NCBI GenBank assembly: GCA_050084515.1
Contig: CM114274.1
Location: 29,574,001-29,638,000 of the forward strand
Length of the DNA stretch: 64,000 bases
Source of the DNA: Blasia pusilla
Lineage: Eukaryota; Marchantiophyta; Marchantiopsida; Blasiales
Reading direction: 5' to 3'
The position numbers were made by a program, and so were the translations under genes. The first letter of the stretch is position 1. The number at the start of each line of letters is the position of its first letter. Below the pieces are notes generated by a model. It did no database searches. It was not told the origin of the DNA and saw only the letters and a program-made list of their open reading frames with translations. Positions 22,247 to 32,920 of the stretch are shown here, piece after piece.

Positions 22247-22889
22247 TGCGCATACACATCGCTACATAATATACATCGCTGTCACCGAACACACACACAA
22301 ACACGCACGATCCCATGCTAACTCATGGCATCCAAACAACCAGACAAGAAGTACTAAAATATCTCCAATTAAAGTAAGATCCAATCTCTCTCTACACCAT
22401 CTCACACCATAGGCTTCAAAGGTGTGCACTCTCTCTCATGTCAAACCAAACCCATTCTCCTAATGAGAGGCTTGGGTTATACTCACAAGGGAAGGGACCA
22501 TAGCTCCGCTGCCTCATGCCAAGAGGTTCAACAAAGAGAGAATGAGCTCTCAAGCTCTCTCTCCTTGAGGTATACCTCTCCCCTCTCCCAAGCTCTCTCC
22601 ATGGTAACCTATTCTCCCAAGTCACCTCCTTGGCTCTTGACTTGATGTAGGAGGTCAAGGCCAATTGCCAAAAATAGAAAGTCAATCATATATACAAATT
22701 AGTACTTACCTAAAATAGTAAGTTCCTCAATATGGCTCCAAATGAGCCGAAATGAAGGGGAAACTTGCTCTCTCAGGTTTCCCGGGGCCTCAACAAGTTT
22801 TCCTCGACCTATTGAGCGTGTCCTCCATTACTCACGAAGGCGCTCTCATAGATCTCACCAATCTATCTTAAAAGACGTGACAACTGTCG
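22247..22889 (-). repeat. Gypsy-2 3' LTR (left)
   Basis: Its inner portion (22369-22889) matches 32921-33082 near the right end, including AAGATCCAATCTCTCTCT and CGTGACAACTGTC. The right copy lacks about 345 bp of the middle. In plus orientation it begins TGCGCATAC; in minus orientation it begins CGACAGTTGTCACG, against TGACAGTTGTCACG at the right end. Confidence 0.6.
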
Positions 22890-23011
22890 TGCGCATACAC
22901 ATCGCTACACAACATACATCGTTGTCACCGAACACACACACAAACACGCACGATCCCATGCTAACTCATGGCATCCAAACAACAAGACAAGAAGTACTAA
23001 AATATCTCCAA
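22890..23011. repeat. 122-bp direct repeat of 22247-22368
   Basis: TGCGCATACACATCG through ATATCTCCAA occurs at 22247-22368 and again here with only a few differences, on either side of a 521-bp segment. It is far too long for a target duplication. It may be a partial second LTR left by recombination, or the pair may be the ends of a small TRIM-like element. Confidence 0.75.
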
Positions 23012-23198
23012 TCGGTCCCCTAGCTGGTGGTTAGGTCCCTCTGACTCCAGATAACCATCTATCCCTACCTACCATGACATACATCTCTCGGATGCTAAGA
23101 GCAAGAAGGCAAGGTGCTCATGAGGCCCCATTGTTAGTCGCCTTCCTCTCATGCATATCACAGAAAAAGTCAAAATCAAAACCTACCTAGTATCTCCT

Positions 23199-23675
23199 CT
23201 ATGTACATCTGGGACACATCCATCGTCTCGGAGGAATGCTAGTGAGAGGTGGCGTCAGATATGCCATATGCCAACCTCTCAAACATCCATTACAGACTAG
23301 CATCATTGCCGCACCACGAGCAGAACCACACAACATACAACGCAAGCCTACAGGAACTACTGCTAAGCTCAGATCTATTGTACTATCAATGTTAGGAAGA
23401 TGACATGGCGCACAATTATGCAGATGGCCCTTCCATACCATACCATCGCGTCCCTCCAACAAGAGAACACCAGATGGAAAAATATCACGCACTTTCAGGA
23501 TAGTGCACCCTGCAGTCACATCCAACATCGTCGGTGCCGTCTTCTGTAAGTAGACATAATCTCCATAATGAAGCCTTCGGATAGTTGGTCGATAACCACC
23601 ACCCCAAATAGTCGTATACCTCAACGTATCCCGATGCTGCGCAATCGCCAAGGTCTCGAACGCCATGGGCATCAC
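23199..23675 (-). pseudogene. Gypsy-2 integrase C-terminus fused to a PHD-like finger
   Basis: The block starts after a stop that separates it from the integrase core and is open to TAG at 23199-23201. Residues ~38-95 (GDYVYLQK, VRDIFPSGVLLLEGRDG, HLHNCAPCHLPNID) are a gypsy integrase C-terminal domain. Residues 113-157 form a PHD-like zinc finger: CMLC, then CNGC, GWH, and CPRC at the end, with PPL and RRW in the usual places. The Cys of the central HxxC pair is Tyr here (HMAY), a single-base TGT to TAT change, so zinc binding of this copy may be weakened. PHD fingers read histone H3 tails; at an integrase end this could guide insertion (inference). Gypsy-1 has lost the region. Confidence 0.8.
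23205..23339 (-). other. PHD-finger-like domain of gypsy-2
   Basis: Spacing is C-x2-C-x11-C-x2-C-x4-H-x2-Y-x14-C-x2-C, which is C4HC3 with the sixth ligand replaced by Tyr. The tail motif PPLTSIPPRRWMCPRC is characteristic of PHD fingers. Confidence 0.78.
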
Positions 23676-23684
23676 TCTCCGGAA

Positions 23685-24773
23685 TTACTCAGCCCTCTGA
23701 GAACATGCTTGCATCCATACATCTAGGTCATCAAGGTCCAACATCTGACTAGCATCTCGACGAATGGCCGTAGATAAATCTGGCTCTCCGCTATAAAGTA
23801 GCAAGTACGGTGAAAAAGATGCTATAAATGCCTGACTGATGAATCTGTATCCCATCGCCAACCAGGGCAACTGGAGGTCCCAATCTCCTAGGTGATCTCT
23901 CTTCAAGCCATACTTGCGTAAACCCCTCTTCACCGTCTGCATAACTCTTTCCGCTAATTTATCCGCCTCGGGATGATCTCGCAAAGTCGTGCGATGGTCG
24001 ATTAGCGCCTGATCACACAAGGCCTGGAACTCACCGCGAAACACAGTACCCTGGTCTGTCAACACCTCAGTCGGTGCGCCATAATGACTCAACACTCTAT
24101 CAAGGAAGGCATAAGCTACTCCCTCACTCGCTTTGTTAGGCAATGCAACCAACTCGATCCATTTCGAGAAGTGCTCGACCATCATCAACACATAACGACT
24201 GTGACGCTCTGTCAAAGACAAAGGTCTTGCAAAATCCAAACTCAATCTATACCCTAAGCCCATGATTGGTAATGGATGCAAGTGTGGAGTCGGAGCATTG
24301 AACGATGCTTGGACTCGTTCACACATCATGCACTTGGCAACAAACTGCTAAACGTCAGTCTGCATGCCTCGCCACCAATACTGAATCTGGAGCAAGATGT
24401 ACGTCTGCTTCATCCCAAAGTGACCCAACTATTCATGGGCATGCTGCACTAGTCGTGCTCTCTGCATAGGATGTAGCACTACGCGTACTTTTCCATCCTT
24501 CCAAACCCTCAAAACATGTGTCCCCTCCCAACGGAACCGTCTAGCCCGTTGTAAGATCCGATCCCGCTCTCTTGCACCCACGGTGCTCGCAACGCTGCCA
24601 ATACGAAGGTACTCCAAGACTACTCCATCATCATGAATATCTCGGCCACTTATCGTCTCCTCACTGGCCTCGGGATCCAAGGACTCTCCACTAGACCTCG
24701 CCATCGAAGTCTCCACACTCTGGCTCTCCATAGCCAACATGCCTAAATAGGCTGACGCGTGCCATCCTGGCAC
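23685..24773 (-). pseudogene. Gypsy-2 integrase core
   Basis: From the right: a linker (PGWHASAYLGML, GRDIHDDGVVLEYL), then the N-terminal zinc region HAHE, LGHFGMKQTY and CMMC with two stops inside (near 24430 and 24347). The open block 24329-23685 follows with LDFARPL (first Asp), RHSRYVLMMVEHFSKW, LTDQGTVF (second Asp), DHPEADKLAERVMQ (Glu) and LPWLAMGYR. It would catalyse insertion of the cDNA. Gypsy-1 matches it closely and lacks the zinc-region stops. Confidence 0.85.
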
Positions 24774-24890
24774 TTACTCCTCATCACTCTTTCCATGCCA
24801 TCGAGCTCTAGTTGCGCCTTGCTGACTCGAGCATGGGTTATAACTCAACCCATCTGCATCCTGGTTGAGCAATCCAGGTCTATGTACCAC

Positions 24891-26250
24891 CTAAAAATCA
24901 TACTCCTCCAACAAGAGAGCCCATCTCGCAAGCTTCCCTGTAAGCTTATCGGACTCCATCAACCACTTCAGTGGTTGATGATCAGTGATGATGGTAAAGG
25001 GCTTGCCGAATAAGTAACACCTGAAATGCGCGACAGCCCACACCGTAGCCAAGCACTCACCCTCATACGAGCTATACTTTGCCTCTGTAGCATTTTTTGA
25101 GCGGCTAGCGTAAGCCACCACAAACTCTCTACCCTCATCATCATGCTGGGTGAGCACCGCTCCAAGCCCCAACATGCTCCAATCTGTGTGTAATTGGAAA
25201 GGACGCCCCTTGATCGGTCTCCTGAAGATGGGCGCGGACGTCAACCTGTCCTTGAGCAACTGAAATGCTCGCTCGTGCTCATCCCCCCAGTGCCACTCGT
25301 GATCCATCTTGGTCAGCAAGGTCAGCGGCTTTGCAACCAAAATGAATCTCTTGACGTACCGCCGATAGAAGTTCGCCAATCCCATGAATGCGCGAACACG
25401 GCTCACATCTGTAGGGGAAGGAATGCGTGAGATAGCCTCTACCTTCGTCTGCTGAATACCAAGGCCCCTTGGGTATATCGTATGACCCAAGTACTCAATC
25501 TGATCATAGAAGAACTTGCACTTGCCTGGATGTAGCTTCAGCCCATGTAATTGCAATCGTCGAAACACCTTGTCTAGATGTTGCTCATGCTCCTCAACCG
25601 TGGCGCTAAAGACTACGATGTCATCAATATAACACCTAGAAAATCCAAACGAGCCAAGATCCTATCCATGACCCTCTGAAACTCAGCTAGGGCGTTCTTT
25701 AACCCAAATGGTAAGAACCGCCACTGGTACAAACAATCCTTCCTGTGAGGATCGATGCCCCAAAATGTCGTCTTTTTCCTGTTCTCTAATTTGATAGGCA
25801 GCAGATGGTATCTGGCTTGCAAATCCAATGAATTGAAGACCTTTGCGTGACCAATCGCATCAAAGATCTCCTCAGAGGTGGGCATGGCATACCTATCGGA
25901 TTTCGTCTGCCGATTGATAGGTCGGTAATCCCCATATATCCGCTTATCCGTCCAGTTGCCATGCACATCCTTCTTGGCGGGCATGATAATGGCATATGCA
26001 TACTCCCCATGCGACATCTCCACTAGTCTTGCTCTGACCAAGTCCTGGCTCCTACTTTGAATCAGAGCCCTCGCCCTATTACTGTACTTGTAGGATCGTC
26101 GGAAGATCGGCGTATCACTCGACAACTCAATGCGGATCCCCGATCCCTTCAGCGTACCCTAATCCTCCATGCTAAACGCAAAGCAGCTCCTATAACTCTT
26201 GAGAAACTGATGTATTCGGCGCCGCTCTCCTCCTGTCAACTTATGGCCCA
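24891..26250 (-). pseudogene. Gypsy-2 reverse transcriptase and RNase H
   Basis: The N-terminal block (26125-25613) has MPAKKDVHGNWTD, YRPINRQTKSDRYAMP, SLDLQARYHLLPI (first Asp) and LPFGLKNALAEFQRVMD. A one-base deletion relative to gypsy-1 puts the YIDD box (25620-25631) in another frame. The second block (25568-24891) carries KCKFFYDQIEYLGH, HWGDEHERAF, LHTDWSMLGLGAVL, YEGECLA and ITDHQPLKWLM, and ends in TAG at 24891-24893 where gypsy-1 has CAG. A TAG also precedes the first block (MED then stop). The enzyme is dead in this copy but the family is clear. Confidence 0.88.
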
Positions 26251-26314
26251 TATCTGGCTCCCAAGTCTCCATCGTGACTACGGTAGGACTCTCCGGCGCG
26301 GATATCGGTGGTTG

Positions 26315-27559
26315 CTATGGTGCAACCCCGTCTCGAACAACAACACTCGACCGCTCTCCTACAGCCAACTGCAAACTCTGATCTCCTCCACATATAGTGC
26401 TGGGAACCATGCTCGATGTTGTGGCTATCATCTCATGGCGTACATGCAAAATATCCCAAGAAGTCCAAGGGTGTCTCTTCCAATCTCCCCTGATGTGTCG
26501 ATCTCCTTGAGTCTCGCCCCCAACCACTGCCTCCACCGTCTCGGTAGGCATGGGGCTCACCAACGCAACTGCTGTGATCTTTCGTGATCTCATCCAACCC
26601 TGCTCAGCCACTCCCAAGCTGGAGATCCATGTCAAGCAGTTTAGGTCCATCGCCTGACCCAAGACATGGCGTCGTGATGCCTCTGATACTGACGGTACTT
26701 CCGTCACTCCTGTGGAAAATCCTATCGCTCGCTCTCTTTTGTCGCTGTTGGGCTCCATCAACTGCTGAACCTAGTCATTCCAAACCAAGCCAGGACCGGC
26801 CTCCTTGTATGCATAGGGAGCGGGAAAACTCACAAATGTGGGAAAGGCTGCCCGCGGCCTGCCTACCTTGTTGACCACAGTCAACGGTGGTCGATCATCA
26901 TGCCTCACTGCTTGTGAGCGACGACCTGGATCCAGAATGGAATCCACTAACAAATGGGAGGGGCGCTCCACTCTCGCATACGCCCTCCGTAACACCGCAT
27001 GGGGCACCAAGTTGGTCCACCATAGACGCGGGCGATGGGCTCTAGAACCTACACTCGCCGCATCCAAGAACACTGCTGGGCCGATCCTGGCACGCACTTG
27101 ATGAGCACTCGTCACCATCCGTGACCTGGAGTCTCCTAAGATCGGCACATTCTCCAGAATGTAGGCTGGAGAACGAGACTGTTTCTCATGCAAGTGCCGT
27201 AAGACCCTCAATATCTCCCAAAACAACCTAGACCGAGTGTCAACCAACCCGCTGCCTCGTCCAGCACTCAATTGGCATTGACATGGCCAACCGGCAATGA
27301 CCAAATCAATGGTGCCTAACCGGTCTAAGTCCTGCGCCCCCAACAACGAAATATCCCTCGGTAGGGAACTCTGGTACCCCTGTATCGCGTACGTAGACAA
27401 TAAGTCGGGAAAACATAGGCGTAATTGCGCCACATGTCGTACTGAGACGCGTCTCGCAACATGATCACTCTCCATATACAGGTATTGCTGCACGCGCACT
27501 CTTGCCTGCAAAACAACAGCTAACCCGGTGCTAATCCCTCCAAAGATATCTAACACTCA
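26315..27559 (-). pseudogene. Gypsy-2 cytosine-5 DNA methyltransferase domain (near-complete frame, two stops)
   Basis: Cytosine-5 methyltransferases move a methyl group from SAM to carbon 5 of cytosine. Frame 27556-26774 is open and shows LDIFGGISTGL (motif I), YLYMESD (motif II), LVIAGWPCQ with the catalytic Cys at 27281-27283 (motif IV), GLVDTRSRLFWEILR, AYILENVPILG (motif VI), and SRAHRPRLWWTN (motif VIII). After TAG at 26771-26773 the same frame continues with KRERAIGFSTGVTEV (motif IX region) and RRHVLGQAMDLNCLTW (motif X). A TGA at 27557-27559 precedes motif I, where gypsy-1 has TGT. The RLFWEILR and LGQ features resemble DNMT3 more than MET1. The segment past motif X to 26315 is a linker to RT. 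No separate start, promoter or intron is visible: the domain belongs to the polyprotein. Confidence 0.88.
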
Positions 27560-27883
27560 AATATCCTCCTTCGGGATACACCACACAATGGGTATGGTAT
27601 CCAAGGGTGTCATCGTAGCACTCCCTGCTACCTTGGTTTCCTCAGACCCGTCATGCTCCGGTGCAAACGCCTCGCTCCACGCGGTCTGCACGTGCTTATC
27701 TGCCAATCGTCGAAGCTCCTCAGTCGAGCCCCACAACGGCATCTCTCCTCCACGGAATGATGCGGCTACCATAACACTCCTCTCCATAGAAATGTCAGGA
27801 ACGGGAGTATCCTCTGCCTGGAAAGTGATGGCATTGCTAAATGCTACTAAGGTCGCCATCTCTCCTGGCCGTTGCTCGATCAC

Positions 27884-29013
27884 TGCACCTCTGAATCGAA
27901 CGGGTAATGAGCTAAGACGCCCATCACCTAACTGCCATCTTGGTCTATAGGACGTTGACTCCTCTCAGTAATCCAGGGAAAACCCCATTGAGTATAACAC
28001 TGCTCGACCAACCAAGACATCGTAGGACTCTGCTTCAGTCACTATCGCCTTGGCTCGCACCATGGACTCATCTGTAGGATGTCCCGGCGAATCCTCACCA
28101 CGACCTCTTGTCAGGTGATATACTGTGTGGTACTCGCTCCACCCAATGATGTCTGTATCCGGAATGGAAAACGCTCCATATCGGCTCTTGTCAAGCCCAA
28201 TCCTCTAAATGACGCTTTTCCTAACATCAAGGGTTGTGCTCCTGAATCCAACAAGACGCGCTGCGGACTAAAATCTCTACCTCCGTGACTCACCAACTGG
28301 AAGACCTCTCCTTGGTTATCCAGCAACACAACACCAGGAGAAGCCATGGCACGCTCTATCGCAGGTCTAGCGGGCATCTGCGTCATCCTAGCAGCCGCAA
28401 CCTGCCATGAATCTGACGTGGACGGCCCGAGCATACGCTCCAAGGGCAGGTAAATCACCTCCTCTGCAATCACCTCTGAATGTGATGCAGGAACTCCAAC
28501 TCCAAGCTCACATAGCGTAATGGCCAGCCGAAAAGCCTTGGCGGGCGTACTCCCCAACGTCATAACATTGGAAGCAAAAAATAAAGGAGCGCGGTACATA
28601 ATGGTGGCCGCCCCCAACAACGTGCTCGACACATGTCCCTCGTGAGCATCAACAATAAGAGTTGTCGTACTTGCTTCTCCCATCGTCCTCTTTGCCTGCA
28701 TACCAACAACATCACCAACTCTCCACGAACTTTGATGAGGACCCATTGATGGGGTCCTCATCGCTTCGGACAACGTGAAAGATTGAGGAAGCCTAGTCTG
28801 TTTTTTGGCTTTCCCTCGATGTGGATCCAACTTTGCGGCTACTCCACGCATCATAACTACGGCGGCCTCCATCTGGGCAACCCTGCACATCCAACCAGGA
28901 TCCTCCAGATTTCTGGCTGCTCCATATGATGTTGATGCCATGAATCCGACATCGGATAACCTCAATGCCACAGCGGCAATCTGCTCCTGTAGCTGCTGTA
29001 TCTGAGCAGCCAT
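27884..29013 (-). pseudogene. Gypsy-2 aspartic protease region
   Basis: The open frame 29013-28111 runs from the end of Gag through a linker (KLDPHRGKAKKQTRLPQSF) into the protease with VLLDSGAQPLMLGK; DSGA lies at 28237-28248. After a stop at 28111 coding continues in another frame with AESYDVLVGRAVLYSMG, followed by a TGA where gypsy-1 has Trp. The frame then leads to the methyltransferase through 27883-27560 (PEHDGSEETKVAG, IPIVWCIP). This continuity shows the methyltransferase is in line with protease and not a separate gene. Confidence 0.8.
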
Positions 29014-29165
29014 CCCAGCCTCACGTATGGCGTCTCCCTCAGCGCGTCTAGGTGGTGGTACTCTACCTCCTCCATGGGCAGCTCCACCACCCTATCGGGA
29101 AACTCCAGCTCCTCGTCCCCCAATGGGACCACATGGTGCACGATCTCTAGGCGCGCTCGGACTGG

Positions 29166-30330
29166 CTACTCGCTCTGGTGCCCTCTCTGGCCCTCGGTCC
29201 GGATGTAACTCAAGATGTAAAATGAAACACCTGGCCCGTATATGGCCATACCTCTGACAATAGTCACAATGATAACCTCTTGGTGCAGCACCATCTCCTC
29301 CTCCATGCTAAGGCACACGTCCATGACCCTGACGACTACAATCGCGCTGATGATGGGCTCCACCACATGACCAACAAATAACAATAGGCGGCTGCTGCTG
29401 AGCCGCATATGAAGGCATAGGTCTATGTGGTACAGCCTCACGGTATCCTCCCTGAGCTCGTGGTGCCATAGTCGACCTATCTCCGAGTCCATGTTGCTGC
29501 ACACGTGGTGCAGACAATCGCGACTGCTCTGGCCCATAACCCATGGTGGCTACGCTCTCCCCTTGGCCATGTTGCGCTCAATGTTCTTGGCCGTTCTTAA
29601 AAAATCTCTCAACGTAGGGGAGGTGTTCATAAGGGTCCGGTCCGGTCCGGACCGGGTACGCGATAGAGGTCCGCAGGGTCCGGTCCAGGTACGCGATAGA
29701 GGCTCAGGCTATCCAGTCCGGACCGGGTTGAACCAGGGACGAACTCGACTAGACGGTGTAACTGCTCCTATGCGAGTGATCCCTCCTAAAATGTCACTAG
29801 TGGAAGAGGAAGTACCCTCTCCTAACTCCTCCTCCTCATCTAGGAACGGCTCCGTCCATGACACATAGTGTGGATCCTAGTAGAGTCGCCATGCCTCAAT
29901 CTCCTGGGCATATATGTGGGAGAACTCATGGTAATCTTCCATGGGTGCCCCCTCTAAATGCTGGAGCATACCGTTCCATGATGTTAACTGGTTGAACTCT
30001 CTAGAGTTCCTAGCCCGCTGTGAGTCACACCAACTCCGAAACTCCGTAATGAAGTCGTGTAGCTCTATGGTGCCTACAGCACCCGAAAACCTACACGGTC
30101 CCCTACCCCGGTCGTCCATCTCGTACGCCCAATTGGTAGGACCACTCAATGTGTACGGTGAATCACTAACACACTTCTCTACACGCTCCCCCTCATCTCA
30201 AGATGACACAGAAGGAGATCGAGGTGATCTCTCACGTGGAGACCCTCGAAACCTCGCACCACTCCGTGTAAACCCTCCAGAGCTACTCTCAGGTCCACTA
30301 CCTCGCCTCTCAAAATCCTGAAAGGACGCC
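29166..30330 (-). pseudogene. Gypsy-2 Gag with internal capsid deletion
   Basis: The N-terminal part (30149-29877) has GAVGTIELHDFITEF, FNQLTSWNGMLQHLEG and MEDYHEFSH, and stops after EAWRLY. The middle capsid helices present in gypsy-1 are missing; a stretch with repeated GGTCCGGTCCGGACCGG (29636-29735) stands there. Gag resumes near 29630 with TLRDFLRTAKNIERN. Two zinc knuckles follow, CWSCGGAHHQRDC (29338-29376) and CDYCQRYGHIRARC (29227-29268), in different frames. Upstream of 30149 the sequence resembles the Gag N-terminus of gypsy-1. Confidence 0.78.
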
Positions 30331-30791
30331 GTGATAGCCCTCGTGCCCCTCTCACACGATCACTCTCAACCTCGCGAGTAATTCCTCAATCACTCATCCC
30401 AAACATGCGGCACTCGATCTACACTCTCTGTCCCCGAGACATGTAACGTGTGGCAACAAGCGGCGGGGTGCGTCAAATCGACCAGGCTATCATCTCATCG
30501 ACAACCTATCCTCAACTCCGGACATTCCACATAGGTCTATGTCCCCTAAACCACATACATAAATGATGCTCTCACCATCCACACAACCCAATATCCCCAA
30601 ATAAACTATCCAAATCGCAGAATCCCTCACACGTGCAAGGTAAAGGACCTGAATGGGTCATCTCAATAAATGTTGAATCACTCCGCAGCAACTCCAAACC
30701 TCCATCCCAACTCGGTCGTGAAGCCAAACTCCTCAAACCAGCAAAACACAATATGCTCCACAATGACTGTGCGGCTCCGCGATCGAGACGG

Positions 30792-32068
30792 TGTCGTATA
30801 GTAAAATCAGCCAGTGTGTAAACTCCTTCCTCGTTAAGTGTTAGATAGAGTTTTATTAGTATTAAGTAAATTAGCTTAGGAAAAGGAAATCCCCATGTTT
30901 AAACCTCTTTATGATGCCTCTTTCATGCTGGCCCAACTTTAGAAAAGAGGTAATAAATAAAAGATGACTTTATAAAAGTAAAGTAGTGAGGTTGGTGCTT
31001 TAATGAAAAGCAAAAGTAGGCTTGGTTGGTGGCTAGGTTAGTTGGGGTAATTTGGAAAATATCAAGTGGATAAAAGAGGATATTTTGGAAGAGATAAGAG
31101 GAAATCTACTTGTGTCAAAATGTGATTGGCTAAGCCTTGAGAGAAAGCCATGTGGCACAAGATAAGATTAGCTCTATTTCGTACTCTTGTGGGTCTCTTG
31201 TGAGTACATAAAGAGGAGGGATCTTCAAGGGTTGATCACCTTCTATTCCACATCTTGAGTCTTTCGTATCACTCTTGAGTGTATGACTTTGGAATTGCTT
31301 ACTCTTCCAATGAGAGTGGATCACCCTTCTTGGGAGAGTAACTTGACCATGGTTTATTCTTCGAGAGGTTTCTAGAGTGTGGTGTGTGTGTGGAGATGAG
31401 AGGTTTGTCATCTTAGAGGAGTTTAGTTATACTAAAATAGTGAATATTTTGGTTTGTTACTTCCCCAATGAGAGTGGATTATCCCTCTTGGGAGAATAAC
31501 TCCGCTAAAACCCATTCTTGAGGAGAGTAGAGAATGTTTGTCAAGCATGGATAGGGGTGGAGCACGAGTTGTGCCCGACTTTCCGTTCCTTAATCCATAC
31601 CATGTCAAGATACTCTTTGTAGATAGGCACTGGTTCACTCGCTATTTAGTTTATCACTTTGGGGAGGCATTCATGAACCAGGTCATTTAATCTCCAACTC
31701 CGGCGATCCTTCCTATCGTCACATATGGAAGGACATGAGATTGTACTTTGTATGTCCTTATATAGCAATCCATGGACGTCAATAGCCTTGCTAAAGTAGG
31801 GTTTAATACTAGTTCTGCTATCTTCCTTGTATACAAGTGTAAAATAGTTTATAGGGATTTTATAGTTAGGAATTTCGGGGTCCGATGTTACGAAGAAGTG
31901 ATCGCCTCGGCACTTCTATTTATGATACCTGTCGTGAGAGAATGGAGAGTATACATAATAATTTTATATTGAAAAAGGAGATCTTCTCAGAGAATTCATC
32001 TTGCATCGACCGCGTCTGCTGCAGCTAGAAGGCCTACCCTTACTCGAAGAAAGGCTCTCGACACGACA
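30792..32068. mobile_element. 1.28 kb TGTCGT...ACGACA element, copy 2
   Basis: It is similar to 11015-12255 from end to end, with the same TGTCGT and ACGACA termini, and carries roughly 45 extra bp near 31370-31415 (a GTGTGTGTG stretch). It is again flanked by ACGG (30788-30791 and 32069-32072). It lies upstream of gypsy-2 Gag, in the leader. No coding domain is seen. Confidence 0.7.
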
Positions 32069-32920
32069 ACGGTGCGGTGCGGCCACGAGCGGCATGGCGC
32101 ATCAATCGACGGCGCGTTGCGACTACGGGCGTCACGTCACGGTATTTGATCTTTGTGGAGCGGCTACCAATTCAAAACATAGTAATGCGGCTATAAAACT
32201 CGGACGTCATAAATCACTCGGTCACACGTCGTCCATAGTAGTACTCTAGTCGGTCGACAACAACTTGACGGGTAATGGGCCAGCTGACGGGTTGAAGGGC
32301 ATGGCGAAGGGTTGACGTCCTGGCCATGGGTTGACGGCTTGGCCGAAGGCGTTGGCGATGGTGGTTGACGGTGACGGAGCCGCCACCGGCGGCTGCTGCT
32401 TTAGGGTTTCGATTTTTACCCTAAAATTGGTAATTTACAAAATTGGCCATAACTTTTTGCTCAGAGCTCAAATCGCGCACCATCTGTTGCACAACGTGCA
32501 CAACTTCAAGACCTACGATGGCATTAAAAAATATTTTGAATCAAAAGATCCTATAAAAACTGATGGGGACTGTCGTAAAGCCCAACGTCTCTTTCTTCTA
32601 CATAAAATTCGGCAGCGCTTCCGCACTGATTTCTCCCAATAAAAATGTAAAACCTGTGAAAAGACAAATCAGAAAGCTACGTGGTGCTCCTGAAAGCACC
32701 GGCGTGGGTAATCCGCCCCCACACTTAAATTCTACCAACATTTGGGCAACGCTTCTACGCGCCACTCTCCTGTACGAAAAAATGGTAAAGGAAAATAGCA
32801 AACTGAATGACTCTTGTTCCCGTGAGCATTCGCATGAGTCATGAAGCAAAGAACACGGTCCCTAACCTGCAAACACAGCGAAACTCCAACACCTCCCGTA
32901 TTGTAGCTCTCTCTGTGTAA
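32069..32920 (-). other. Gypsy-2 leader region, boundaries unclear
   Basis: The region is GC-rich at first (GGTTGACGG and TGGCGAAGGGTTGACG words at 32260-32370), then ordinary. It should contain the 5' LTR end and primer site, but none is recognisable and LTR similarity breaks off at 32921. No coding domain was found. Confidence 0.4.

Noticed and set aside
22247-23011. CRISPR-like or satellite array
   Set aside because: Only two units, 521 bp apart, within a retrotransposon end; no regular spacers.
26771-27556. Possible host methyltransferase gene (DRM or Dnmt2) nested in the element
   Set aside because: The domain is in the same strand and frame series as protease and RT, has no introns or own start, and recurs at the same place in gypsy-1.
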